This document shows, one piece after another, positions 9,097 to 16,295 of a stretch of DNA of 64,000 bases; the stretch's first letter is position 1; each line of letters opens with the position of its first letter. A program made the translations under genes and the position numbers. The notes beneath the pieces are model-generated. The model had not been told where the DNA came from, did no database searches, and saw nothing but the letters and a program-made list of their open reading frames with translations. This DNA is from an uncultured Eubacteriales bacterium (lineage in GTDB: Bacteria; Bacillota; Clostridia; Oscillospirales; CAG-272): assembly GCA_900544985.1 (NCBI GenBank), contig UQXK01000003.1, forward strand, positions 1 through 64,000, written 5' to 3'.

Positions 9097-9545
9097 TTTT
9101 TCCTCCAAAATTCAGATCAGAGTTTGTTTTGTTTTCCCGAAGTATTATGTACTTGTTTTTGGGAATATATGCCTTTGATGCCAAATTTTTCTTTTTTGAT
9201 TTTTGTCGTTCCAATATAGGTTTCCATACTATCTATTATAGTAAATATTGAGTTTTTGTCAAGAAGTTTGAAATCGGTAATTTTATCCCGCAAGACAAGT
9301 AAATATAATGTTTTTCCTTTATATAAAGGGAGTTTTGGCTGTTATTTCCGTTTTGGAACGACGTTATATCCATAAAAAATATTTTTTTATGTTTTGTAAA
9401 AAAATTGATTTTTTCCGTGAACATGATATAAAAGCCGTATTTACCAAACTTTTATGCATATATAATATGTCGAAAGATAAAGATGTTTTTCTCATTGTAA
9501 AATATAGGCTTTTGTGTTTTTACATTTGTTTTTCATGTCTCTACT
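9097..9545. other. AT-rich intergenic region
   Basis: This stretch should hold the promoter of the minus-strand surface-protein gene. No convincing gene, RNA or phage-like coding remnant was recognised before the integrase fragment begins at about 9546. Confidence 0.5.
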
Positions 9546-9753
9546 TTCCAAAGGACTCCGCTTCCACGACCTGCGGCACTCATATGCAACTCTAATGCTT
9601 CAAAAGGGAATAAATCCGAAAATCGTGTCGCAGATACTCGGACATTCTTCCGTGTCGGTAACGCTCGACATATACAGTCATCCTCCTGTCGACGTGCAAA
9701 GCGTATGTCTTGATGTGTTCGAATCCGTAGAAAAGAAAAAAGCACCCATGTAG
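9546..9753 (+). pseudogene. 3' remnant of a second tyrosine integrase
   Basis: It encodes only the last 67 residues of a tyrosine recombinase (HDLRHSYATLM, LGHSSVSVTLDIYSH), matching the end of the complete integrase at 15408-16280. Six mismatches lie between 9561 and 9618, all synonymous; from 9619 through the att site (9828) the two copies are identical. Upstream sequence is unrelated, so the N-terminal three quarters and the first Arg of the active site are missing. The simplest reading is that a related element once occupied the same tRNA and was deleted except for its integrase tail. A short open frame from 9514 exists but is unlikely to be functional. Confidence 0.9.
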
Positions 9754-9767
9754 TGGGTGCTTTTTTT
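9741..9767 (+). terminator. Terminator overlapping the integrase remnant
   Basis: AGCACCCA-TGTAG-TGGGTGCT followed by a run of T. The stop codon of the frame lies inside the loop. An identical copy is at 16268-16294. Confidence 0.85.
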
Positions 9768-9768
9768 G

Positions 9769-9828
9769 TGGCGGAGAGATAGGGATTCGAACCCTAGTTG
9801 GAGGATTACTCCAAACACGATTTCCAGT
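9769..9828 (-). other. Left attachment site (attL-like partial tRNA-Ser)
   Basis: This 60-bp stretch is identical to the 3' part of tRNA-Ser(GGA) at 16296-16355, from the encoded CCA back through the T arm, the variable arm and the anticodon loop. Identity stops one base into the 5' side of the anticodon stem. The strand exchange point is therefore most likely in or near the anticodon loop. The truncated tRNA is not functional. Confidence 0.85.
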
Positions 9829-9951
9829 TTTCGCCGCAGGCGATAAAATCGCGGGTCTGGGCGCGAAGCCCAGTTTCACCGTGCCGCTTGCTGCGCGCGT
9901 GCGCATTATGCTACATATAAAGTTTTTTACCGAAATCGCCTCTTATAGCAT

Positions 9952-9969
9952 AGCACCCGAAAGGGTGCT
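9952..9969. terminator. Stem-loop after the prophage repressor gene
   Basis: AGCACCC-GAAA-GGGTGCT directly abuts the repressor stop codon (9970-9972). On the minus strand no U-run follows, so termination is uncertain. The 120 bp to its left, up to the att site, are non-coding and contain further small inverted repeats (for example CTGGGC/GCCCAG near 9860). Confidence 0.45.
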
Positions 9970-10284
9970 TTATGTATTCTTTATATTTATCTTGTTGTTA
10001 TTTCCTTTTATATTTGTAACTTTGTTGTTATTCCCGTTAATCTGGGTCATATTCTTTATGCTGTAAGGTTTTCCATCTAATGTTCTTGGTACTTTTATAA
10101 TTTCAGCTATATAGTCTATTGATACATTGTAATATCTTGCTAATTTTATTATGAAGTTGAATTTTGGTTCTCTTTCTCCATTTTCGTATCTTATGTATGT
10201 GTTTTTTGAAACATTTGCTTTTTTTGCGCATTGTTCTATTGTTAAGTCTGCGTCTTCTCTTAAATCTTTTAATCTTGTATACAT
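9970..10284 (-). CDS. Prophage XRE-family repressor (cI-like)
   Basis: A 104-aa protein. Residues 1-65 form an HTH_3 domain (TIEQCAKKANVSKNTYIRYENGEREP). The C-terminal 35 residues are Asn-rich, with the near-repeat NGNNNKVTN / KGNNNKINI, an unusual short tail that might mediate oligomerisation. I chose the ATG at 10284 because AAAGGAG lies upstream; a much longer upstream extension is open but has no ribosome site. It is divergent from the phage structural operon, with three related operator-like sites in between, so it probably maintains lysogeny or chronic low expression by repressing the plus-strand promoter and itself. Confidence 0.85.
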   Translation of the reverse strand: MYTRLKDLREDADLTIEQCAKKANVSKNTYIRYENGEREPKFNFIIKLARYYNVSIDYIAEIIKVPRTLDGKPYSIKNMTQINGNNNKVTNIKGNNNKINIKNT

Positions 10285-10320
10285 ATAAACTCCTTTTTTT
10301 ATTTTTATTATATTGAAATA

Positions 10321-10382
10321 CTCCAAATGGGGTTGACAAAATACCCCGTTTGGGGTATTATTTATTTGTACCCCAAACGGAT
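10321..10382. promoter_or_regulatory. Three-site operator of the prophage
   Basis: Three related sites: CTCCAAATGGGG (10321-10332), CCCCGTTTGGGG (10344-10355, inside the larger palindrome ATACCCC-N4-GGGGTAT) and CCCCAAACGGAT (10371-10382, inverted relative to the second). They are spaced about 23 and 27 bp apart. The middle one fills the spacer between -35 and -10 of the rightward promoter, so occupancy would block transcription. Binding by the divergent XRE repressor is inferred. Confidence 0.7.
10333..10361 (+). promoter_or_regulatory. Rightward prophage promoter
   Basis: TTGACA (10333-10338), a 17-bp spacer and TATTAT (10356-10361), driving the gene at 10413 and probably the whole structural operon. 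Confidence 0.85.
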
Positions 10383-10412
10383 TTTTAAATTTAACAAAAA
10401 GGAGATAAAAAA

Positions 10413-10628
10413 ATGGCAAGCGAAGTAAAAGTATTGGCTCGTCTTGAAACGGAGCTTTGTAAAATGAGCGGAATTTCAAAAGCAGGTAATCAATACACAA
10501 TGATAGTTTTCCGCTATCATGATCCTAATCTCGGAAAAGACGTTTTTTTGAAACCGTCAATGCAAAGTGATCAAAACATGATCGAGCTTATGTATCTCAA
10601 AGGCTGGACGCCACCTAAACAAAGTTAA
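10413..10628 (+). CDS. Small prophage protein, candidate ssDNA-binding protein
   Basis: A 71-aa soluble, mixed-charge protein with no recognised motif (contains GNQYTMIVFRYHDP and ends GWTPPKQS). The strong site AAGGAGAT precedes the ATG. It is the first gene after the prophage promoter and directly precedes the coat-like genes, the place of the gene V ssDNA-binding protein in filamentous phages. That position and the beta-strand-like composition are the only grounds for the suggestion. The stop codon lies in the 16-bp palindrome TTAACTTGCAAGTTAA (10625-10640). Confidence 0.6.
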   Translation: MASEVKVLARLETELCKMSGISKAGNQYTMIVFRYHDPNLGKDVFLKPSMQSDQNMIELMYLKGWTPPKQS

Positions 10629-10668
10629 CTTGCAAGTTAAATAAAAATAAAAAAAGAAAGGAGAACAA

Positions 10669-11046
10669 ATGGAAGAAAAGAAAAACGTACAGTCTGTCGA
10701 AGAGGTAAAGGAGGAACCCAAAGCCAAAAAGAAACTTGGTAAAAAGAAACTTTTTTCACTTGCTCTTTGCATGATGATGTTTGTTACCATTTTTTCAATA
10801 TCGGCTTTTGCTGTTGACGGTACTACTGCCGTTAATCCGATAGGCGGACTTCTCGGCGGAATCGGTGACGGGCTTTCCGAATTTATGCCCGAAGTTGCAC
10901 AAGCGGGTGTTACTACCGTCGATACTCTTTTCCTTAAAGCCGACGGCTCTTTCACCATTCTCGGTACATTTATTATCGTCGGCATAGTTATATCGGTTGG
11001 ACTCGGTATTTGGGGCTTTATCAAAAAGCGTGCAAATAAAGTCTAA
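10669..11046 (+). CDS. Candidate major coat protein (pVIII-like) with leader peptide
   Basis: A 125-aa precursor. A long charged N-terminus rich in Lys and Glu (residues 1-27) is followed by a hydrophobic leader core and a probable signal-peptidase site after SISAFA (about residue 49). The mature part of about 75 residues is glycine-rich and amphipathic, then has one TM helix (FIIVGIVISVGLGIWGF) and ends in the basic tail IKKRANKV. This leader, amphipathic helix, TM and basic tail layout is that of inovirus major coat proteins, the basic tail contacting ssDNA. A stem-loop follows the gene, reminiscent of the terminator after gene VIII in M13. It is longer than most pVIII proteins. Confidence 0.72.
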   Translation: MEEKKNVQSVEEVKEEPKAKKKLGKKKLFSLALCMMMFVTIFSISAFAVDGTTAVNPIGGLLGGIGDGLSEFMPEVAQAGVTTVDTLFLKADGSFTILGTFIIVGIVISVGLGIWGFIKKRANKV

Positions 11047-11051
11047 AAAAT

Positions 11052-11080
11052 AAAGGCGGGAGAATAACTCTTCCGCCTTT
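11052..11080 (+). terminator. Stem-loop after the candidate major coat gene
   Basis: AAAGGCGG/CCGCCTTT (11052-11059/11073-11080) with a 13-nt loop. An A-run, not a T-run, follows, so it may stabilise the coat mRNA or reduce expression of downstream genes rather than terminate fully. Confidence 0.5.
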
Positions 11081-11100
11081 AAAAATAAAAAGGAGTGTTT

Positions 11101-11379
11101 ATGAAAAATAAAAAGATTTTAATCATTTTGATGATGTTTGTTCTCGTTTTGGCATTTTGCATTCCCGCCTTTGCTTTGACATCGGAAGGAGTTCCCGAAG
11201 CGACAGAGCCGAGCACAAACTTTTATTACATAATCGAAGGTTGTTGGCGGTACATCTTTCCCGCCGAGGTTATAGAAGCAAACAGCAATATCATTGCATT
11301 TTTCACAATGATACTTACTATGGCTTTTGTTCTTGTGCCGTTCATCATTATTTTCAGCGTTTTCCGCAAAAAGAGGTAG
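11101..11379 (+). CDS. Prophage small coat-like membrane protein
   Basis: A 92-aa protein with a classic signal peptide (KILIILMMFVLVLAFCIPAFA), a short exported segment and a second hydrophobic helix (FFTMILTMAFVLVPFIIIFSVF) ending in RKKR. Its topology copies that of the upstream coat candidate. It could be a second coat protein, or this gene could be the major coat and the 125-aa one minor. I chose the ATG at 11101, with AGGAG five bases upstream; the GTG at 11095 is inside that site. Confidence 0.65.
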   Translation: MKNKKILIILMMFVLVLAFCIPAFALTSEGVPEATEPSTNFYYIIEGCWRYIFPAEVIEANSNIIAFFTMILTMAFVLVPFIIIFSVFRKKR

Positions 11380-11385
11380 TAAATC

Positions 11386-11565
11386 ATGGTTAAGTGCTTT
11401 ATGTATCTTGTAACAAATTTACTTCCACAATTCGCAAATTTTATGCGTTATTTTTTCGATAGTATAGATTTGGTAGACTTCTTCACTTATGTGTTGCTTA
11501 TCTCGTCTATACTTTTTGTCATTTATCTTATAAATCATTCTATAAGGAGGATAAATAAATATTGA
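11386..11565 (+). CDS. 59-aa single-TM prophage protein
   Basis: A small frame that begins MVKCFMYLVTNLLPQ and carries a C-terminal hydrophobic helix (FTYVLLISSILFVIYLI) with a basic end (RRINKY). The ribosome site AGAGG overlaps the stop codon of the preceding gene, and its own stop overlaps the TTG start of the next gene (TTGA), which argues for real, coupled translation. In filamentous phages, tiny membrane proteins at this place are the minor coat proteins pVII/pIX; that role is inferred. Confidence 0.65.
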   Translation: MVKCFMYLVTNLLPQFANFMRYFFDSIDLVDFFTYVLLISSILFVIYLINHSIRRINKY

Positions 11566-12788
11566 AAAAGAAAATAATCATCACTCTGATCTGCGTCGTT
11601 GTTGTCTCTCTGCTTTCTATAACTTGTAGTGCCTATTTCACATCTGACTTAAATACAATTGATGTTTCATCATATTTCACGTCGTCTTCTGTTGTTGCGG
11701 CTCTTCCTCCTTATGGTGGAGATTACGGTTATTGGGAACTTGATAATTCTTTCATGCTTTCCGACGGTCAATATGTAAAATGTTCAAATGTGAATTATCT
11801 TTTATTGTGTCCTTTATATACTGGTGAAACTTCGTATTTAAATTTTGAAATTACTTTTAAACGTTCAGGTTATTCTGAAACCTATGGTATAAGTATAACT
11901 GTTGATTCTTCTTATACTTCTATATCTATTGATAAGATCGGTGATATTTTAAACCTTTATTCAACTTCATTTTATTATTGTGTTTCTGAACGTCCTAACA
12001 TAGTTATAAGCTTTGCCAATTTGCTTAATGCTCTTTATTCTAATTCTTCATACTTTTCTTCATCTAACCCTTGTTACAGTTTTTCTTTAACTTGTTCAGA
12101 TGATACTTGTTCTTGTGAATCTTATGTTTCTCTTTCTTTAAACTCATCCGGTGGAAGCGGATCCACTTGCACACGACCTCATATAACCGACTCAAACGGT
12201 GACGGTTATGACGATTCATCTTACAATGCAGGCGTTCAGTTCGGAAAAAATACATATGGAAAAGTAGACGCAAACGGCGACGGTTACGACGATCCGTCAT
12301 ATACGGCAGGATATAACGCAGGACTTTCCGCAGGTGGCGGAAGCTCTTCGGGCGGATCTTCTTCTGAATTTGTCGATATTGATTTTGACGGCTATGATGA
12401 CCGTTCATATAATGCCGGTTTTGATTCAGGCGTTGAGTTAGGTAAGCAGTTGTATGGTATTAAGGATAATAATAATGATACTTATGATGATGATTCTTAC
12501 AATGCCGGATATAATTCAGGATATAATTTAGGATTTGACGAAGGAGCTGCTTCATCTGACGGATATAACGTAGGTTTTGAAGCAGGGAAGAAGTGGCAAA
12601 AGAATAACGACGAAAGCACAGGCGCCGTATCTGACTTTGTAACGGACGTCGGCGGAACTGTCGTTTCTTCATTTTTGTACTTTGGAAAAAACGTTGAATT
12701 TCTCGGTATCTCTCTTCTTTCGCTTTTAGGCGTTCTCGTTGTCGGCTTTGTTGTATTCTTTATCTTCCGTAAAGTAAAGGGCGGTTGA
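11562..12788 (+). CDS. Candidate adsorption/minor coat protein (pIII-like) with Ca-binding-like repeats
   Basis: A 408-aa protein with signal peptide (IIITLICVVVVSLLSITCSA), a Ser/Tyr/Cys-rich N-terminal domain (to about residue 200), then at least four units pairing an acidic DxNGDGYDD-type loop with YNAGYNxG-type segments. A Gly/Ser linker (SAGGGSSSGGSSSE) splits the units. A C-terminal TM helix (LLGVLVVGFVVFFIF) and the basic end RKVKGG anchor it. N-terminal receptor-binding domains, Gly-rich linker and C-terminal anchor is the architecture of phage pIII. The acidic loops resemble dockerin/EF-hand calcium sites. The TTG start overlaps the previous stop and follows AAGGAGG by 11 nt. Confidence 0.72.
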   Translation: MKKKIIITLICVVVVSLLSITCSAYFTSDLNTIDVSSYFTSSSVVAALPPYGGDYGYWELDNSFMLSDGQYVKCSNVNYLLLCPLYTGETSYLNFEITFKRSGYSETYGISITVDSSYTSISIDKIGDILNLYSTSFYYCVSERPNIVISFANLLNALYSNSSYFSSSNPCYSFSLTCSDDTCSCESYVSLSLNSSGGSGSTCTRPHITDSNGDGYDDSSYNAGVQFGKNTYGKVDANGDGYDDPSYTAGYNAGLSAGGGSSSGGSSSEFVDIDFDGYDDRSYNAGFDSGVELGKQLYGIKDNNNDTYDDDSYNAGYNSGYNLGFDEGAASSDGYNVGFEAGKKWQKNNDESTGAVSDFVTDVGGTVVSSFLYFGKNVEFLGISLLSLLGVLVVGFVVFFIFRKVKGG

Positions 12789-12789
12789 T

Positions 12790-13377
12790 ATGAGCAAAAT
12801 ATTCATCGGCTTGATTGTATTTTTTTGCGTCATAGCTTTGATTTTCTCTTATGCTTCAAACTTTGATTATACCTATGATGAAAATGCTGATTTTTCCGCC
12901 GATTTTAAACAATCCGTAGACATTAACAGCGGAATGTTTAAAACTTCTTTCCATTCTGTTTTTGATACTCTTGATACCGTTATTTCTTTTGTTCAGAAAT
13001 CGTTTAACGATATCCTTTATGCTCTTGACTCTTCACATCGTTACACGAGTGAAGAATGGGAAAACTTCTTTGAACAGCTCTACGAGCGTTCATATAATTA
13101 CTGCAAAGAAAATTCGAATTTCTTTAACCGTGCTATTTGCTTTGAATACCTCGAAAAATTTTATCAGGAGCTTTCTATGTGTGTTAAATATTCTGATTAT
13201 GTTCCCGGTAACATTATGCAAGGTGTTACCTTTGCCAACGATAGTTGGTGGCAGGATTGGTATAAAGATTTCAATTGGTCCGATAGCGACCTTTTAAAGA
13301 TACATCAGTATCTTACATCTTTGAATATTCCCCATATGTTGTATGGTCAAAAATATTGTTTTGGAGATGAAACATGA
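12790..13377 (+). CDS. Prophage membrane protein in the pVI position
   Basis: A 195-aa protein with an N-terminal TM helix (IFIGLIVFFCVIALIFSYA) and a long Tyr/Phe/Asp-rich exported or cytoplasmic region. No family recognised. It begins 1 bp after the pIII-like gene and overlaps the Zot-like ATPase gene by 4 bp (ATGA). Its place between gene III-like and gene I-like genes matches gene VI, but a single N-terminal TM is not typical of pVI, so only the position supports that. Confidence 0.6.
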   Translation: MSKIFIGLIVFFCVIALIFSYASNFDYTYDENADFSADFKQSVDINSGMFKTSFHSVFDTLDTVISFVQKSFNDILYALDSSHRYTSEEWENFFEQLYERSYNYCKENSNFFNRAICFEYLEKFYQELSMCVKYSDYVPGNIMQGVTFANDSWWQDWYKDFNWSDSDLLKIHQYLTSLNIPHMLYGQKYCFGDET

Positions 13378-14210
13378 AGTACGTTTTAATAGTTTCTTTG
13401 ATAGTTTTTGCGATATGGTTTTTCTATTCGCTTTTCACATCTAAATCGATTCCACTTGAAAGGGAAAACCTTTTCATTGGCGGTGTCAAATGCGGAAAGA
13501 CGGGAACGGGAAGCGTTTACCTTATCAAATGGTTTAAAAGCCGTTATAGACGCTACATCTTTTCTAAGATACGACATCCGTTTAATAAAAAGAAACGTGA
13601 GCCGAAGCCCGTTGTATATACTTCTATTCCTTTTAAGTTACCGTATAAGCAAAAATCCCGAAGCCTTACGGAAAATTATCTTCTTATGGAAACACTTCTT
13701 CCCAATGAATGCACATCGATTTTTTTCGACGAAGTGGGACAGGTTGCCAACCAGTATGATTATGATTACGAATCTGTAAAAACGAACATACAAACGTTTA
13801 TCCGCTTTTACGGTCATTTTATCAAGGACGGTTATGTTTTTACAACAGAGCAAGCCTCTGACTTCATAGCAAAGCCGATACGCGCACGTTTTAATTGTGC
13901 CGTAGAGGTCAAGCGTTTTCACCGTTGTTTTATCTTTCCGTTTGGAAAAGTGAAGTGGCGTTCTATCGGCATGACAAACGACATCATGAATACAAAGGAC
14001 GTTTCTGATGATTCATGGAACACGGCGTTTTTCTTCTTCCCGTATAAAAGGCGCTATGATCCTCGCGCATATTCCGAAGCGTATTCTTTGGGATTTACCC
14101 ATGAGCGCCCGCCTGTTTTTTGGGACTGTAAGAAGAGCATGAAGACGCGCTATCTGGCAGACGTCAGACGTAAGCCAGAGCGCAGCATATACGCTCCGAT
14201 AGTGGGTTAG
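13374..14210 (+). CDS. Zot-like (pI-type) inovirus assembly ATPase
   Basis: A 278-aa morphogenesis ATPase that would drive coat assembly and extrusion at the membrane. An N-terminal TM helix (residues 3-21) precedes Walker A FIGGVKCGKTGTGS (34-47); Walker B is TSIFFDEVGQV (114-124). The downstream YGHFIKDGYVFTTEQASDFIAKPIR resembles the Zot sensor region. In M13 pI and CTX Zot the single TM lies C-terminal to the ATPase domain; here it is N-terminal, an unusual arrangement. The start overlaps the previous gene by ATGA. This is the hallmark gene identifying the element as an inovirus. Confidence 0.85.
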   Translation: MKYVLIVSLIVFAIWFFYSLFTSKSIPLERENLFIGGVKCGKTGTGSVYLIKWFKSRYRRYIFSKIRHPFNKKKREPKPVVYTSIPFKLPYKQKSRSLTENYLLMETLLPNECTSIFFDEVGQVANQYDYDYESVKTNIQTFIRFYGHFIKDGYVFTTEQASDFIAKPIRARFNCAVEVKRFHRCFIFPFGKVKWRSIGMTNDIMNTKDVSDDSWNTAFFFFPYKRRYDPRAYSEAYSLGFTHERPPVFWDCKKSMKTRYLADVRRKPERSIYAPIVG

Positions 14211-14262
14211 ATCCTCGGAAGAGAGGGGATGTGAGCGCAGCCGCGCCCCTCTCTTCCGGATC
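14210..14262. other. Large hairpin after the Zot-like gene
   Basis: A perfect 13-bp stem CGGAAGAGAGGGG (14216-14228) / CCCCTCTCTTCCG (14246-14258), extended by GATCC/GGATC across a 2-nt bulge. It has no U-run. Candidate packaging signal, replication hairpin or mRNA 3' end. Confidence 0.65.
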
Positions 14263-14320
14263 TTGCCGGAGCGACTTTTCAAAAGAAAGTTTTTCTTTAA
14301 AACAGAGAGAAATTTTCTTC

Positions 14321-14349
14321 ATTACCCCCGATAGTAGCACGGGGGTAAT
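14321..14349. other. Second hairpin, candidate replication origin
   Basis: A perfect 10-bp stem ATTACCCCCG/CGGGGGTAAT with the 9-nt loop ATAGTAGCA, 88 bp before the replication initiator gene. The location and size suit a rolling-circle double-strand origin. A T-rich stretch begins about 11 nt later, so a terminator is an alternative. Confidence 0.55.
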
Positions 14350-14436
14350 CATCCCCATTACTTTTTCTTTTTTTTGGCTCTGTGACTTGCTTTTTTGCAC
14401 TTTTCATGTATAACGCTTTTTTTGAGGTTTTTTGCT

Positions 14437-15405
14437 ATGAAAAAATTACTTGTTGACTATCTTACAATGTCTTTTAAATATCCCGACCATTTTGAAAAAG
14501 TCCTTATAGATTCTTTGAATCTTCCTACTGATGAAATTGAACTTATAAAGTCACATTTTGGACTTTCTAACTGTATTTATTATGACGGTATTTCTATTCA
14601 CTTCGACGATGAGTTGGTTATTTTAGAGATGTCCGGTAAAGGTTGTCGAACCTGTGAGGATCTGAATCCTTATTTTGATTGGTATTCTTTCATTCATTCT
14701 TTTGACAATGGTATTTTTCATTCCGCCGATGATCCGTGTTATGTCCATATTTCCCGTATAGATATAGCTCTTGATGATATCGATAATTCTATCGTTGATA
14801 TTCCTCTTCTTCAAAAATATGTTCGTGCAAAAAAATATGTTTGTTCTTCTCGTTATGTTTCTTGTATCGATGGTACTCGTGAATTGGCTGTATATTTCGG
14901 CTCTCCAAAGTCTACGCGCCGACTTCGTATTTATGATAAACGTTTGGAGCAGAAGCTTCCCGATGATTCTCCTTCTTGGGTCAGATATGAGTTCCAGCTC
15001 CGCGATGAAAATGCTTTATCGTTTTATTTGAATCTTCGTCTTTGTAACGGTAATTTTTCAAAGTGTTATTTCGGCGTTCTTTCGAATTATCTTAATTTTG
15101 TAACAAAGCCCCGCGATGATGTCGGTCACCATACCGAGCGTCTTTCTACTGTTAAGTGGTGGAGTGATTTTTTGGGGAATGTTTCCGAACTCAAAAATCT
15201 TTATTTGCCCGGAAGGGAATATTCTCTTCATTCTGTTGAGAGCTATTTTACAAAACAATGCGCGTCGACGGTCAAAACGCTTTATCTCGTACATAAGCAT
15301 AAAAGCGGAGGAGATGTTTCTTCTTTTCTCGATATGGTCGATTCCGCTTCCTTAAATTCTAAACAAAAAACTTTGTACGAAAATTATATTTCTGAAAAAG
15401 GTTGA
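14437..15405 (+). CDS. Rolling-circle replication initiator (Rep_trans-like)
   Basis: A 322-aa protein that would nick one strand at the origin and start rolling-circle replication (pII role). Motifs typical of the Rep_trans/phage replication-initiator family are visible: LEMSGKGCRT near residue 67, HISRIDIALDDID near 105, then VYFGSPKSTRRLRIYDKRLEQ and WVRYEFQLRDE around 155-195, where the Tyr of RIYDK is a candidate for the family's conserved tyrosine. I chose the ATG at 14437 with GAGG upstream. It follows the double-hairpin intergenic region and its stop lies 2 bp before the integrase ATG. Codon use is AT-rich compared with neighbouring chromosomal genes. Confidence 0.85.
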   Translation: MKKLLVDYLTMSFKYPDHFEKVLIDSLNLPTDEIELIKSHFGLSNCIYYDGISIHFDDELVILEMSGKGCRTCEDLNPYFDWYSFIHSFDNGIFHSADDPCYVHISRIDIALDDIDNSIVDIPLLQKYVRAKKYVCSSRYVSCIDGTRELAVYFGSPKSTRRLRIYDKRLEQKLPDDSPSWVRYEFQLRDENALSFYLNLRLCNGNFSKCYFGVLSNYLNFVTKPRDDVGHHTERLSTVKWWSDFLGNVSELKNLYLPGREYSLHSVESYFTKQCASTVKTLYLVHKHKSGGDVSSFLDMVDSASLNSKQKTLYENYISEKG

Positions 15406-15407
15406 TT

Positions 15408-16280
15408 ATGCTTTTATTTGATTTGTTAAAAAAATTCGATGAGATATACATAACTCAAAGGTTGAAGCCGACTACCGCAAACGGTTATCGCGTAAATATC
15501 CGACTGCATATTCTGCCTTATTTGGGTGATAAAGATGTTCTTGCTTTGACTGTCGACGATCTGGATCATCTTACCGTACTGCTTCAAAACAAAGGGTTAT
15601 GCAACCGTACGATTGTTTATGTTCATGCAACATTGCGTAAGTGTCTGAACTTTGGAATCCGCCGGGGATTACTTCCGTATAATCCGTATAATCAATTCGA
15701 TATGCCGAGGAAGAAACGTTTTGAATATACTGTTCTCAACGAAGATCAGATCTCTCTTGTTCTCTATAATTGCCGCGGAACACGAATAGAAAACGCTGTT
15801 ATTCTTGCGCTATGCTATGGAATGAGACGCGGAGAAATCCTCGGTATACTTCCTTCTGACTTTGATTCTGTCAATGGAGTTCTCCATATACAGCGAAGCC
15901 GAACGCTCGTAAACGGTAGTGAAGTTATTACCGATTGTAAAACGAACAATAGTAATAGATACGTCTTAATTGCACCACGGCACTATTATTTGTTTTCAAA
16001 TGAAAGTCAATTTTCTATTTCCCCGTGGACGCTTGATGTTTTGTTTCACAATTTCGCCGATTCCCTCGGACTTCCAAAGGGACTCCGTTTTCACGACCTG
16101 CGGCACTCATATGCAACGTTAATGCTTCAAAAGGGAATAAACCCAAAAATCGTGTCGCAGATACTCGGACATTCTTCCGTGTCGGTAACGCTCGACATAT
16201 ACAGTCATCCTCCTGTCGACGTGCAAAGCGTATGTCTTGATGTGTTCGAATCCGTAGAAAAGAAAAAAGCACCCATGTAG
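15408..16280 (+). CDS. Tyrosine recombinase (prophage integrase)
   Basis: A 290-aa site-specific recombinase with an N-terminal SAM-like core-binding domain and a C-terminal catalytic domain. Catalytic residues visible: R140 (GMRRGE), K179 (DCKTN), H229 and R232 (HDLRHS), H254 (LGHSS) and nucleophile Y265 (DIYSH). I chose the ATG at 15408, preceded by AAAGG; a TTG at 15402 is also in frame. It sits at the right end next to the tRNA-Ser att site, the usual arrangement for integration into a tRNA gene. The last 67 codons are duplicated at 9546-9753. Confidence 0.95.
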   Translation: MLLFDLLKKFDEIYITQRLKPTTANGYRVNIRLHILPYLGDKDVLALTVDDLDHLTVLLQNKGLCNRTIVYVHATLRKCLNFGIRRGLLPYNPYNQFDMPRKKRFEYTVLNEDQISLVLYNCRGTRIENAVILALCYGMRRGEILGILPSDFDSVNGVLHIQRSRTLVNGSEVITDCKTNNSNRYVLIAPRHYYLFSNESQFSISPWTLDVLFHNFADSLGLPKGLRFHDLRHSYATLMLQKGINPKIVSQILGHSSVSVTLDIYSHPPVDVQSVCLDVFESVEKKKAPM

Positions 16281-16294
16281 TGGGTGCTTTTTTT
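16268..16294 (+). terminator. Terminator after the prophage integrase
   Basis: AGCACCCA-TGTAG-TGGGTGCT plus a T-run. The integrase stop codon (16278-16280) is in the loop. It separates phage transcription from the opposing tRNA gene. Confidence 0.85.
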
Positions 16295-16295
16295 G

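Noticed and set aside
10285..10500. Longer N-terminus for the phage repressor
   Set aside because: It would run through the operator-promoter region and lacks a ribosome site; the ATG at 10284 has AAAGGAG.
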